Part shown: piece after piece, positions 1 through 10,762 of the stretch | Numbering within the stretch: position 1 is the stretch's first letter | How the letters are laid out: every line of letters starts with the position of its first letter | Origin: Colius striatus | Taxonomy: Eukaryota > Chordata > Aves > Coliiformes > Coliidae | NCBI RefSeq assembly: GCF_028858725.1 | Contig: NC_084774.1 | Coordinates: 1,886,001-1,950,000, forward strand | Direction of reading: 5' to 3' | DNA length: 64,000 bases | Translations under genes and position numbers: made by a program | The notes under the pieces: generated by a model | What the model was told of the DNA's origin: nothing | Seen by the model: only the letters and a program-made list of their open reading frames with translations | Databases searched by the model: none

Positions 1-1162
1 GACACCGGGTGTTACTGTGGCGCTGCTGGTTCCACGGAGCCCGGCTGGCCCTCACCAGCACCCACCTGAGGCTCAGGCAGGGGGGTAGTGCCCTCAGCCC
101 TGTGAACCCCCTCCGGGGCTGCGCTGAAGGGGCCGCGGCAGCCTCCCACAGCCCTGGGCAGGGACCAGGCTGCCTCCAGCCCAAGGCCATGGAGCCGGGC
201 TTTGGCAGCGCAGGGACGGAGAGCTGATAAGGGCCGTGTGAGCTCTGGCGTGGGAGCCCGTGGGCGCCGAGCCCCAAGGCCGGGGCACAGCCAGGCGCCG
301 CCGCAGCTGCCGCAGCCCCGGCCGGGCAGCGCGGTGAGATCCCGGGCGGTGCGCCGGGGCGGTCGTGCCCGGGACAGGTCCAGCGCTGCCAGGCTGCTCG
401 GCTTTGCAGCGGCCCCTCCGGCCCTGGCTGCCCGATTGTTTTCCCAATTGCTGGAGTTTAACGACATTACCATGTGAATGGGCCCGGCCAGACCCTGCAG
501 GGCACGGGGAGATGGGCTGGGCGATGCCCCCAAGCCCAGCCCCTCATGCAGAGAGGATCCCAGTTCCCCATCAGCTGGGAGCTCCCCGGCTCCTGCTCCA
601 GCCCGGCTTTGCTCAGGGGTTTTGGCTCCCCAGATGCTGCACCCTCCCCAGATGCTGCACCCAGTGGGATTTGTCCAAAGCTGCTTCCTCACTCCCTGTC
701 TGCAGCCCGGGCGGTGCAGCGACCACAACCCAGTTGTCTCCGTGAGAGGGAAGGCTCAGGCAGCCCTTACCAAGGAGCTGGAGCAAACCTGGCTGCCCAG
801 GGAGCCAGCTCTGCCTTGGCACAGACCCCAGAGGGAGGGCAGGAGATCTCTGCAGCATCAGGGACACTCACTGAGCAGCAACTAAACAAATGCTTTAAGG
901 AATTGTCCTTTTCTTGCTTATTTAATAACATCTTGCACCACACAATCAGCTTTGCATGGACCAAAAGGAAGATTTTTTGCAGTCTGAGAGAGATACCCAA
1001 ACGGATCCCAAACAGATCCCCATCTTTTTCCCTATGAGCAGAGAGAGGGGAGGGAGGGGAGCTGCAGCAGAATCTGCAAAGGTGGTGGAGCCTGGGAGAG
1101 GAGAGCTGCCCCATGGCCAGCTCAGAGGCTGGGTGCCATGAAATACCCCGCTCTGCCTGGGG
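1..1162. other. Upstream flank, no gene recognised
   Basis: No reading frame here resembles a known protein; the open frames are GC-driven and overlap on both strands. The segment 870-1030 is more AT-rich and non-repetitive than its surroundings and could be regulatory, but nothing in the sequence proves it. The upstream neighbour of TGIF2 is not in the window. Confidence 0.5.
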
Positions 1163-1404
1163 AAGGACAATTGTTTGGGTTATTAAAGCCCTTGAAGCTG
1201 CTGCAGTCCCAGCCCTGCCCTCACCCTGCCCAGCCCAGCACTGACCCCTCAGCACCTCAGCCCCACGGCTTTGGGATCCCTCCAGGGCTGGGCACTGCCC
1301 CAGCTCCCTGGGCAGCCTGGCACAGGGCTGACACCCCTCTCAGGGAAACAGTTCTGCCTCAGCTCCAGCCTCAGCCTCCCCTGGGGCAATGTGAGGCTGT
1401 TTCC
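1163..1404 (-). mobile_element. CR1 LINE 3' fragment (antisense to +)
   Basis: Reads as the reverse complement of the 3' part of an avian CR1 non-LTR retrotransposon. It carries the CR1 landmarks for the 'cctccaggg', 'ctccctgggcagcctg' and 'cctcccctggggcaa' segments in the expected order. It stops abruptly after the 'gaggctgtttcc' landmark. It is nearly the same sequence as the copies near 7.2, 22.4 and 60.3 kb, so all belong to one GC-rich subfamily. It is non-coding and truncated. Confidence 0.8.
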
Positions 1405-1959
1405 ATACAGCCCAGAGGGTGCTGGACCCCCAGGGTGCATCACCACTGCTCAGAGCAGCTCCTCTCAGGGGCTCCCACCCGCAAAGGCCACACAAGGGCT
1501 CGGTGCTGCTCTGCTGGCCTGAGCATCTGCAGGGGCTGGAGGTGTGACCCATCCCCACATCATGGGGAGGGAAAATCCTGCAGGAGCCAAATCCTGGCCC
1601 AGCAGCGTGGGTGAGCAGAAATGGAACGGATTTGGGGTCCAGAACACAAAAGGTCAGCTTGGGCTCTGCTGTGGCAGCGGAGAAGTGTAGGAGAGTGTTG
1701 CCCGTTGGCAAAGCACACAGCAAAGGTCCCCCTGGTGCCTCCTCCATCACCAGCTTTGCTTTGAAACACCTTCCACTCTCACGGGACTGGGCATGTGCCG
1801 AGTTTCTCATTTCCCATTTAGCAAGTCAAAAGCCCCCAGACGAAGCCCCAGTGTTGTCTCGGGGCTGTCACCCGCCCCAGCAGCTCCTGTCGCCGAGGCC
1901 TGTTCCCTGCCCTCCGACACCTCGGGCTGAGCCCCACGGTGCTCAGGGACAGGACTCAG
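1405..1959. other. Spacer between CR1 and TGIF2 CpG island
   Basis: No recognisable gene, RNA or repeat. CpG density rises towards the right edge, where the TGIF2 island begins. Confidence 0.4.
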
Positions 1960-2299
1960 CCTCAGCACGGCCGGGGGAAAGGAGCTCGTGCGGTGCCTTG
2001 CGGGGAGGTCCCTGGGTGAGCCCCCGGCTGGGGTGTCCCCGTTGGGCGGGCGTCCGTGGCTGGGAGCCCCTGTCCGGCTGCGGGGGCCGTTGCCGCCGCC
2101 CGGGGCCGGGCGGGAGCGGAGGCCCGAGCCCCGTTCCCGGCGGGGGTCCCGGGGGTGCCGCCGCCGCCAGGTAGCGGCGCGGGGGCTCGGCGGGGCGGGG
2201 GCTCGGCCGCCCGGTGCGGCGGCGGTGACAGCCGGGGGCGGGCGGGCCGGGGCCGGGGGCGGGGGGCCCGGCCGAGTTCCTGCCTCCTCGGGAACAAAG

Positions 2300-2489
2300 G
2301 GAACTCTGTCTCGGCATCTGTCACCGCCACCCACCCAAAACTTTTTTCGCTGCGCCTCGGCCGCCCGCCCCGCCGCCGCGGGAGGCTCCCGCCGCTCCCC
2401 CCGGCCCCGGCCCCGGAGCGGCGGCGGCGGCGAGACCCCGGCGCGGCCCATGCAAGGGCCGAGGCGGCGGCGGCGGCGGCGGCCCGGGG
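2300..2489 (+). other. TGIF2: TGIF2 leader exon 1 (start uncertain)
   Basis: The 3' edge is defined by a consensus donor, CGGGG|GTAAGC, with the intron starting at 2490. The next exon begins at 3313 after a pyrimidine-rich acceptor ending gccag. The exon is normally expected to be 5' UTR. However, the frame entering exon 2 is open through this exon back to 1988, and an ATG at 2450-2452 lies in that frame, so the exon may code. The 5' edge given is a guess. Confidence 0.6.
2463..2484 (+). repeat. (CGG)n trinucleotide repeat in TGIF2 leader
   Basis: About seven uninterrupted CGG/GGC triplets sit within 30 bases of the exon 1 donor. In the frame that splices into TGIF2 they read as consecutive arginines. 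A second, shorter CGG run lies at about 2418-2431. Confidence 0.85.
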
Positions 2490-3347
2490 GTAAGCGCGGA
2501 GCCGGGGCGGGCGGCAAACATGGAGTCCCGGCGGGTGCGGGCGGCCGGGCCGGGCAGCGCGGGGGGGAGGGAGCGCGGCCCCGCGCCTTTGTGCGGGACG
2601 GGCCGGGCCGGGGCCGCCCCCGCACGGAAAAGTTTGCGGCGCGGCGGGGCGGGCGCGCGCGGGGGGGTCCGTGCCCGCTCCGCAACTCGGCACACGTTCG
2701 CTTGCGTGGTCGGGGCCGGGTCGGGGCCGTGTGCGGGGCTCCGGGGCCGCGGGCGAGTTCTCAGCCTCTCTTTCTTGGCCGCTCGCTCCGCGGGGCGCGG
2801 GGCCGGGGCTCGCCCCCTCCCCCCGCTTTGTGCCCGCGGCCGCCGGGGCCCCGCGCCGCGCTACCTGTTGCGGGCGGGGGGCGGCGGAGCCCGGCCCGTG
2901 ACAGCGGCGCGGGGAAGCCGCCCCCGCCTCCATCCCCGCCGCACAATGACCCCCGCGTGGTTCCTTCTCCCCGAAGCGACTCGGACCTCCCAGCTCCGGC
3001 CTTTCCTCCCGCTGAGGTTTTCCTCCCGCCTACTTTCCCCTCGCTCGCCCGGCTCCCGCTCGCACCCCCCGGCCCGCTCGGCCGAGCCCCGCCGCGCTGT
3101 CCCGGGCCGGGCCGTTGTCCCCGCCGGTGCCCGGAGCCTCGCCGCCCCCCGGGGGGGGGGTCTCTGCCCCGTCCCTCCCGCCGGCCGAGCGGCGCGGGAG
3201 CCGCCCCCCGCGTTCGGGGCCGCTGGGGGGGGGCTGTGGCCGCGTTCCCCCCTCCCCGCGCCCCCTCGGCCGGACCCCCCTGATCCCCGCCCTTTGGTTT
3301 CCACCTCGCCAGGCTTTAACCTGGAGAGATCCGCGGGCGGCTCCACC

Positions 3348-3551
3348 ATGTCGGACAGTGACCTCGGGGAAGACGACAGCGGCGCGTCCCCGGACCCGTC
3401 TCAGGCCGGCAAGAGGAAGAGAAGGGGCAACCTGCCCAAGGAGTCCGTGAAGATCCTGCGGGACTGGCTGTACGAGCACCGCTTCAACGCCTACCCCTCG
3501 GAGCAGGAGAAGCTCAGCCTCTCGGTGCAGACCAGCCTCTCCGTGCTGCAG
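3348..3551 (+). CDS. TGIF2: TGIF2 coding exon 2 (residues 1-68)
   Basis: The exon itself runs 3313-3551 and includes 35 bases of leader. It encodes the acidic/serine-rich N-terminus and helices 1-2 of the homeodomain, ending LSVLQ. The donor is CTGCAG|GTAGGA and the intron is phase 0. Compared with human TGIF2 as I recall it, the N-terminal linker is a few residues longer ([10 protein letters not shown] region), and the loop has EHRF and LSVQTS where human has LHRY and LSGQTN. These are mild changes outside the recognition helix. Confidence 0.96.
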
Positions 3552-6500
3552 GTAGGAGCTCAGCCCAGACCCGGGGGAGCCCGGCACAGACCCCGAAGGA
3601 CTCGGCACACTGGAACCACTTCCCCGCGAAGGACAGTGAGGAGGGGCAGGGAGCAGATGCCAGGGCAGCACAGCCATGGGCATCCTGCTTCTGAGGCAGG
3701 TCTGAGCCCGGGGACCAGCCTTCCTGGAGCAGAGAGTTTCTGGTCATCCAGAAGATGGAGGAACAGGGACGGAGACAAGTCCTCCTGTTAGTGAAACCCC
3801 CCCGAGGTGGGAGGGCTTCAGGGACCACTGCTACACCCTGCTCCCCAGACACTGCCTGCGCTCAGAGCCAGGCACGGGGCACTCATCTGAGGAGATGGGG
3901 GAGGGCTGGGCTGGGCTTTGAGCCCAGGTGAGCCAGGAGCAGCACCAAGGTGGCCCCAGTCCCCCGGCTGCATTCCGGGGAGCCCCTGTGCCCTGTTCCC
4001 GGGCAAGGGCTGTGATGGGTGCCCATGAGGCACTGCCTGCCCGTGGGCTGCACAGGCCTGTTTCCTTCGAGCTTTGGCTTTCCCCGTGTGCAGTCTGGGA
4101 GGTGGGAAGGACCTGCCTGTGCCAGCAGCCTCCGGGCAGGGCAGCCCTGTGTGCCCAGGGCTCCGTGCTCCCTGTCCCAGCCTGGTGGGGTGGGAGATGA
4201 ATGGGGGTTTCACTCTCTTCTGTGGTTCTGGGGCCACGGTGGGGTGGGAAACAGCTCTTGTGTGCAGGGGAGCAGGCAGGGCCCAGGGGTTTGCAGCTGA
4301 GCTCTTCTCTGCACCTCTGGCTCCTTTCTCCGTGGCTTGGTGCGGTCCTGGCCGTGCATCTTGGCCCAGACTCCGGTGTGGGGCTGGTTCCTCCCCTGGC
4401 TGGCATGGACAACTTGGTCATTGCAATCTGTTCCTTCAGTGCTGCCCGTGCAACAGATTGGTGTCCAAGCAGCTGCTGTGGGGGGAGGCTGGTGTGCCTC
4501 GGGGGCCCGAGTCAGGGCGGTGTGGGAAGCAGGGTCTGGGGATGTGGGACTTTGGGCTTGCCCTGGCAGGCTGTGCCTGCTGTCTGGGGGCTTGTGGCAG
4601 TGGGGCTGGCAGCTGCCTGTCTGTCCATACCCTTTGGGGCCAAGGTCATGTGCTGGTGGGCATCTGCCCCATGAGACCCTCTGCTCTGCCTGCCCAGGAG
4701 GCTGCCCCTGTGCCCCCCAGGCAGTGGGTCTTGGCCCCATGGCATTGCCCAGGCCTTGCTGGGGGCTGCCATGGGGTTTCTCGCAGTCTGAGGTGATCAT
4801 TGGGATGTCTGAGGGCTGCTCAGTCTTGGCAGAAGAGGCCTGTTTGTGTGGAGCTGTGGGACATGCCACGGCAAGGCTGGAGCTGCTGCAGCTTGGGTCC
4901 CATGGGTGCTGATGTGACCCCTTGAGTGCCAGGCTCAGCCCCTGCCCCAGCCTCCCCTGGGGCCCCATCTGAGCATCCCCCTGCCCGGTTGGGTGCCCCA
5001 GGAGGCTGGGGCCAGGCCTCCAGCAAGCAGGGAGCAGCAACTGGGAGCAGGGAGCAGCAACTGGGAGCAGGGAGCAGTGATTGGGAGCAGGGAGCAGTGA
5101 CTGGGAGCAGGGAGCAGTGGTTGAGAGCTGGAAGCAGTGACTGGGAGCAGGGAGCAGCGACTGGGAGCAGGGGGCAGTGATTGGGAGCAGGGAGCAGTGA
5201 CTGGAAGCAGGGAGCAGTGGTTGAGAGCTGGAAGCAGTGATTGGGAGCAGGGAGCAGCGACTGGGAGCTGGGAGCAGTGATTGGGAGCAGGGAGCAGGGG
5301 CTGGAAGCAGGGAGCAGTGACTGGGAGCAGTGACTGGAAGCAGGGAGCAGTGATTGGGAGCAGTGACTGGGAGCAGGGAGCAGTGATTGGGAGCTGGGAG
5401 CAGTGATTGGGAGCAGGGAGCAGCGACTGGGAGCTGGGAGCAGTGATTGGGAGCAGGGAGCAGGGGCTGGAAGCAGGGAGCAGTGACTGGGAGCAGTGAC
5501 TGGAAGCAGGGAGCAGTGATTGGGAGCAGTGACTGGGAGCAGGGAGCAGTGATTGGGAGCTGGGAGCAGTGATTGGGAGCAGGGACCAGCGACTGGGAGC
5601 TGGGAGCAGTGATTGGGAGCAGGGAGCAGGGGCTGGAAGCAGGGAGCAGTGACTGGGAGCAGTGACTGGGAGCAGGGAGCAGTGACTGGGAGCAAGGAGC
5701 AGTGGTTGGGAGCTGGAAGCAGTGACTGGGAGCAGGGAGCAGTGACTGGAGGCAGTGATTGGGAGCAGGGAGCAGGGGCTGGAAGCAGGGAGCAGTGACT
5801 GGGAGCAGGGAACAGTGGTTGGGAGCTGGGAGCAGCGATTGGGAGCAGGGAGCAGTGACTGGGAGCAGGGAGCAGTGGTTGGGAGCTGGAAGCAGTGACT
5901 GGGAGCAGGGAGCAGTGACTGGGAGCAGGGAGCAGTGGTTGGGAGCTGGGAGCAGCGATTGGGAGCAGGGAGCAGTGAGTGGGAGCAGGGAGCAGTGGTT
6001 GGGAGCTGGAAGCAGTGACTGGGAGCAGGGAGCAGGGGCTGGAAGCAGGGAGCAGTGGTTGGGAGCTGGAAGCAGTGACTGGGAGCAGGGAGCAGCGACT
6101 GGGAGCAGTGATTGGGAGCACGGGCTGGGAGCTGGGAGCAGTGACTGGGAGCAGGGGCTGGGAGCAGGGAGCAGTGACTGGGAGCTGGGATCTGTGACTG
6201 GGAGCAGGGAGCAGTGACTGGGAGCTGCAGGTGCCAGGGAGCTGGGGAAGCCCTGGCGAAGCTGAGTGTGCCCTGCTGTGGGAATGGCAGCGGTGCCTGC
6301 TCCTGGCAAGGCCTCTGGGGCAGCAGCAGGTTGGCAGGCCCGTGCCCTGCCCTGGGGATGGGCTTTCCCGGGCATGGTGGTGGGGACAGACGCTGCCCGC
6401 GGGCGCAGCTCGGTGTGTGCCCGTGCCGGGGCCCAGCCCTGGTGCCTGGGAGCTGGGGCGCGTCCTGCGCTGTGCCCTGTGTCACCGTCACGGCGCTGCC

Positions 6501-8795
6501 CCTCGCTGCCGCCTCCGCAGGAGCCACGTGCTGGAGGGGGCACAGGGCACAGGGCACATCCAGGGCGTTCTCAGCACTGTGGTGTGCGTTGGGCTTTCGT
6601 TGGGAGCCCATCCCTCTGCTTGGGGGTCGCAGGGTTTGACGGCCGTGGGATCACACCATCACATCAAGGGTACTGGGCGAAGGCTTGTGGGGGAGGGTAT
6701 CTGGAAGGGCAGAGGGGTGAGACTGGTGTGTTTGAGGGCACTGAATGCCAAATATTGTTAAAGACAGAAAAGAGGACAGCTGAGACCTTGCTGCGATGGA
6801 AGCTGTGGCAAGTCCTCTGTCCCTGGGGGAAATAGTTCACATAGCTGTTGATTTAGGAAGGATCGGTCATTCCTGTTGCCCCGTGACTGGTTCTCTCCTG
6901 TTTCCCAGGCAGTTATCTTAATGTAGAATTTAAAGATTCTGAAACAATACACGGCTGAGACTGAGGCGATGGCTGTGGTCTCTCTGAAGGGCTCCCAGAG
7001 GTGTAGGTGAAGCTCTGCCTCTCGGGGTGCAGGTCTTTGCAAGAGCCTGTCGTTGGCTGTAGCCTCCCTCGTGGGAAGGTGTCCGTGTGCTGCCCTGATC
7101 CCTGGTGCCCTCTCAGGGGCTGAGTGGCTGCAGCTCTGCAGGCTGATGGCTTTTAGGGTTTTCCATCTGTAGATCACAGAATCATTTGGTTATTAAAGCC
7201 CTTGAAGCTGCTGCAGTCCCAGCCCTGCCCTCACCCTGCCCAGCCCAGCACTGACCCACAGCCCTCAGCACCTCAGCTCCACGGCTCTGGGACCCCTCCA
7301 GGGCTGGGCACTGCCCCAGCTCCCTGGGCAGCCTGGCACAGGGGCTGACACCCCTCTCAGGGAACAGTTGTGCCTCAGCCCCAGCCTCAGCCTCCCCTGG
7401 GGCAATGTGAGGCTGTTTCCTCTTGTCCTGTCACTGTCACTGGGGAGCAGAACCCGACCCCCAGGTCCCTGCAGCCTCCTGTCAGGGAGTGTCAGAGAGG
7501 GCTCTTGTCTCCCCTCAGTCTCCTCTTCTCCAGGCTCAACACTCCCATTCCCTCAGCCCCTCCCCAGCCCCTTGTGCTCCAGCCCCTTCCCCAGCTCTGT
7601 GCCCGGCTCTGGCCACGCTGCAGCCCCTCAGTAGCAGTGAGTGAGGGGCCCAGCACTGGACACAGCCCTGGAGCTGCAGCCTGCCCAGGGCCCAGCACAG
7701 GGGACAATCCCTGCCCTGCTCCTGCTGCCACCGCACTGCTGATCTCAGCCAGGATGCCACTGGCCTTCTTGTTCCCCTGGGTACGCTGCTGGCTGCTGTT
7801 TAGCCACTGTTGACATCCCCCGCCCAGGGCCATTCCCTCTGGGCAGCTTTCCAGCCGCTCTGCCCCAGCCTGGAGCGATGTCTGGGGTTGGTGTGGCCTG
7901 AGTGCTGCTGCCCAGCCGTCTGGCACCCACACACAGCCTGTGGCAGGTTGGGTGAGCGGGGCTGAGTGGGTGCAGGGAGGAAGGGGCCGCCGCAGGCAGG
8001 CAGAGCCGGGCAGGAAGCAGCCGGCGCTGGCGTTTCCGTGGGTGGCTGGGCAGCCCCTGCCAGGAGCAGCTCTGTCTCTCCAGAGCCCCACGGAAGGAGC
8101 TGTAGGGCTGCGGGGGGCAGAGCCACGGAGCGCGGGGGGCTGCTCGCAGGGCCCGGGGGCACTGTGCCTGCCTGGCAGCCCCCCGGGCTCACGGCCCCTG
8201 CGCCCCTCTCTCCCCCCAGATCTGCAACTGGTTCATCAATGCCCGGAGGCGGCTGCTGCCCGACATGCTGCGCAAGGACGGGAAGGACCCCAACCAGTTC
8301 ACCATCTCGCGCCGCGGGGGCAAGGCCGGGGACGCGGCTGTGCTGCGGGGGGCCGCGGCTGGCGCCGGCCCCGGCGTGCTGCTGGTGCCTCCCGGGCCGG
8401 CCGCGGGCGCCTCCAAGGTGCTGTCCATGTCGGTGTGCCCGCAGGTACTGTGCCACCCGGCCCAGGCGCTGGGCAGCGGCCTGACGGTGCTGAGCGCCCG
8501 CAGCCCCGACTGGGAGAAGCCGCCCGGGCTGCGGCGAGCGGAGCCGGACGCGGCGCCCAGAGCCCCCGGCAGCACCGTGGCCCTGCTGGCGCGGGCCGAG
8601 GCCGGCAGCCCCACCAGCGGACTCTTCAACACGCCGCCCCCCACGCCCCCGGAGCTCTTTGGCGACGACTTCAGCAGCTTCCAGCTGCTGGTGGAGGTGG
8701 CCCTGCAGAAGGCGGCCGAGCTGGAGTCGCAGCGGCAGAGCGGGCAGCTCCCCGTGGCCCAGACTGAGCCCCCGGCAGCCTCTGACGCCAAATAG
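3348..8795 (+). CDS. TGIF2: TGIF2, TALE homeobox repressor (spliced 3348-3551 + 8220-8795)
   Basis: TGIF2 is a nuclear repressor that binds TGTCA-type sites, joins activated Smads and recruits histone deacetylases to dampen TGF-beta signalling. The spliced product is 259 aa; the human protein is 237 aa. It starts MSDSDLGED, has a basic [10 protein letters not shown] stretch (residues 21-30), a TALE homeodomain to about residue 82 with NAYP in the three-residue loop region and WFIN at 72-75, a variable Pro/Ala-rich middle, the NTPPPTPPE phosphorylation-type motif near 205-213 and the [10 protein letters not shown] tail near 219-228. The PLDLS CtBP motif of TGIF1 is absent, which, with the tail, identifies TGIF2 rather than TGIF1. 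Alanine/glycine expansion in the middle explains the extra length. The start has a good context (ccaccATGT). Confidence 0.96.
5025..6225 (+). repeat. 20-bp minisatellite in TGIF2 intron
   Basis: A tandem array of a degenerate 20-bp unit built from two GGGAGCAG halves plus a TGAT/TGAC/TGGT spacer. Variants carry GGGAGCTG or GGAAGCAG. About 60 units are present, with some partial 13-14-bp units. The + (sense pre-mRNA) strand is strongly G/purine-rich, so R-loops or loose quadruplexes are possible. The very long reverse-strand reading frames here (reading [10 protein letters not shown]-type repeats) are repeat artefacts. Confidence 0.95.
7173..7905 (-). mobile_element. CR1 LINE 3' fragment in TGIF2 intron (antisense)
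   Basis: It begins with the inverted CR1 3' terminus (cacagaatcattt). It runs through the same landmarks as the copy at 1.2 kb, and further: 'cagcctcctcttctccaggct', 'gccaggatgccactggcc' and 'gggcagctttccagccgc'. It is the longest of the antisense copies, about 730 bp. No intact ORF2 remains. It lies about 315 bp upstream of the acceptor of exon 3. Confidence 0.88.
8220..8795 (+). CDS. TGIF2: TGIF2 coding exon 3 (residues 69-259)
   Basis: The exon begins ATCTGCAACTGG after a strong polypyrimidine acceptor and ends at TAG 8793-8795. It carries the recognition helix ([11 protein letters not shown]), the conserved [10 protein letters not shown] and [11 protein letters not shown] stretch, the variable linker, a TPPPTPPE motif and the conserved amphipathic tail. 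The exon is very GC-rich. The linker (about residues 105-190) is rich in Gly/Ala/Pro, which fits GC-driven drift of a disordered region on a small avian chromosome. Confidence 0.96.
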   Translation: MCNWFINARRRLLPDMLRKDGKDPNQFTISRRGGKAGDAAVLRGAAAGAGPGVLLVPPGPAAGASKVLSMSVCPQVLCHPAQALGSGLTVLSARSPDWEKPPGLRRAEPDAAPRAPGSTVALLARAEAGSPTSGLFNTPPPTPPELFGDDFSSFQLLVEVALQKAAELESQRQSGQLPVAQTEPPAASDAK

Positions 8796-9544
8796 CGCCC
8801 CCCGGGCTGGCTGCTGCAGGGGGTGGCGAGTCCTGCCCCGCGCCGGCTCTGTGGAGGCAGCTCCGCGGCCTCCCCCTGCCGTGACCAGCAGCTGCTGCGG
8901 GGCTCCCCTCACACAACCTGCTGACTCCTTCGCTCTCCCCTGCGAACGAGGGGCCCGGCGAGTTCAGGGAGAGGAAGAGACACTGGTGTCTGTTTTAAGG
9001 ACCACGGATGAGAGGCTTTGTCTCCTCCCAGCTCTCTGAGCCCTCCTCTGCGCCTGCTTTGTTTGCAGAGGTGCCTCGTGCTGGCCCTGCCTTGCCGGGG
9101 AAGGGCAGAGGACAGGTGAAGCCTGCAGCTGTTTCACACAGGGCCCGCGGGACCCTCCTCTGGTGCTGCAGGGCGATTGGGATGCTGCCGGTGGAATCTC
9201 CATGGTGCTGTCCAGCAGGTTTCTTTCTCATTGAACCGTTTTCCCTTTCATTGTGATGTATGCTATGAATGGGGGGTTCTCCCCCTTCTGTAAGCATTTC
9301 CACACCTCCCCTGGCGTCGTTCCCCGCGAGCTGCCGCTGACACGTGCGTGTGGGGCGCTGGGGCCGCAGCAGTGCCAGCGGCAGCTGTGTGTGCCCAGCT
9401 CGGGCTCTGACACTGCCCGTCTGGCTTCTCCCTTGTTCCGTTTGAAACCCTCTGGAACGAGGCGCTGTGTGGGCAGGGCACAGGGTGGTGCCTTCCTCCA
9501 ACAGTCGGTGCAGGCCGTTGTCTCCCCAGGGGCTGTCCTGGGCA

Positions 9545-9975
9545 TGCCGTGGCTCTGCCAGGCCGTGCCGTGCCAGGCTGTCCCAGGAGTGCCATGGCTC
9601 TGCCAGGCTGTGCTGTGCCAGGCTGTCCCAGGAGTGCCGTGGCTCTGCCAGGCTGTGCCATGCCAGGCTGTCTCAGGAGTGCCATGACTCTGCCAGGCCG
9701 TGCCATGTCAGGCTGTCCTAGGAGTGCCATGGCTCTGCCAGGCTGTGCTGTGCCAGGCTGTCCCAGGAGTGCCGTGGCTCTGCTGTGCCATGCCAGGCTG
9801 CCTAGGAGTGCCGTGGCTCTGCCAGGCCGTGCCATGCCAGGCTGTCCCAGGAGTGCCGTGGTTCTGCCAGGCCGTGCCGTGCCAGGCTGTCCCGGGAGTG
9901 TCGTGGCTCTGCTGGGCCGTGCCAGGCTGCCTAGGAGTGCCATGGCTCTGCCAGGCCGTGCCGTGCTGGGCTGGT
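9545..9975 (+). repeat. 45-bp minisatellite in TGIF2 3' UTR
   Basis: About ten tandem copies of a 45-bp unit with the landmarks GGCTCTGCCAGGC, GTGCC(A/G)TGCCAGGCTG and TCCCAGGAGTGCC. A few copies are shortened to about 35 bp. Because 45 is a multiple of three, long frames stay open on both strands; these are not genes. In the mRNA the array would give repeated GCCAGGC-type hairpin potential. Confidence 0.93.
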
Positions 9976-10756
9976 CCCGCTGCACTGGCCGTGGAGCAGA
10001 GGCAGGGCCTGGCTGGGCACAGCTCGCTGTGGGCCCTGGTATGGAGCTGGAGTTGCACAGCAGCAAGTCCTCAGCCACGTTACCTCCCCCAGAAACACTA
10101 ATTTTGGGTAATTAGCCCGATTGTTGAGTTGCATGACTAGAGAGATAACGAGCCCATGGGCTGTGGCACCTGAGCCAGCCGTGCTGCGGGAACGGGACAG
10201 CACCAGGGTGCTACTGGGGCCTGTGAGGGAGAAGCCCTCGCTGCTTTGGGGGTCTGGTGCTTCCCTCAGACCCTGTTCTCCAGGGGCACAGGGAGCCCTG
10301 TGAGACGGCTGCTGCCTCAGTGCCCTCCCTGGTGCCACGTGCAGCACAGGGAGGGCTCTGGCCTGGCCTGCGGCACCGTGGCAGATGCTCCCCATGGCTG
10401 TGAACATCCCCTTCCCCAGCCCCCTGCTCTGTCCAGCCTTTGCCCTCTGCCTCCACTCTGGGGAAAGCCTTGGATTGTAAGACTCCCTCCCCTATTTCTA
10501 GGTAGCCCCCCTCCATCCCCTACATTGCCCCCTGCATTTCTCTTCCCTCCTGCCGGGGAGGGAGAGGCTTTTTAGTCCCTTATTTTGCCCACATCAAACC
10601 AAAGTGGTTTCCCCCCCAGGGCAGGAGTGTGGGGAGCGGGTGTTGCTGCCCTGGGGTTGGGCCAGAGAACAGTGGGGAGGGCAGACATTATTGGGATTAA
10701 ATTTATGGAGCAAAAAAACTACTGTAAATATCTTCTTGTTTGTTCTTCCGTTGTCA

Positions 10757-10762
10757 AATAAA
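10757..10762 (+). terminator. TGIF2: TGIF2 polyadenylation signal
   Basis: Canonical AATAAA, followed within about 10-35 bases by a T/GT-rich downstream element (ggttgttagttttgtttgg). Cleavage is expected near 10775-10790. Confidence 0.88.

Larger units (their letters stand above)
1960..3312 (+). promoter_or_regulatory. TGIF2: CpG-island promoter of TGIF2
   Basis: About 1.35 kb of extremely GC- and CpG-rich sequence lies directly upstream of, and overlaps, the TGIF2 leader exon, as expected for a broad housekeeping-type promoter. No TATA box is evident. GC boxes abound. Three copies of the TGIF core site (TGACAG or its complement CTGTCA) occur at 2226-2231, 2318-2323 and 2899-2904, so TGIF-family autoregulation is conceivable. 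The transcription start cannot be placed by eye; roughly 2.0-2.4 kb is likely. Confidence 0.8.
3552..8219 (+). other. TGIF2: TGIF2 intron 2
   Basis: A 4,668-bp GT-AG intron splitting the homeodomain in phase 0. The donor is gtagga and the acceptor tctctccccccag. It contains a 1.2-kb minisatellite (about 5025-6225) and an antisense CR1 (about 7173-7905). The remaining parts (3552-5024, 6226-7172 and 7906-8219) show no coding signal. The many open frames in them are GC-driven. Confidence 0.9.

Noticed and set aside
1988-3283. 431-codon + strand frame across the TGIF2 CpG island
   Set aside because: GC-driven open frame that crosses the exon 1 donor into intron. Only its part before 2489 matters, and it is reported as a possible extension.
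4210-6611. Reverse-strand frames of 433-777 codons ([10 protein letters not shown]-type)
   Set aside because: Translation of the 20-bp intronic minisatellite inside TGIF2. No domain, no conserved start.
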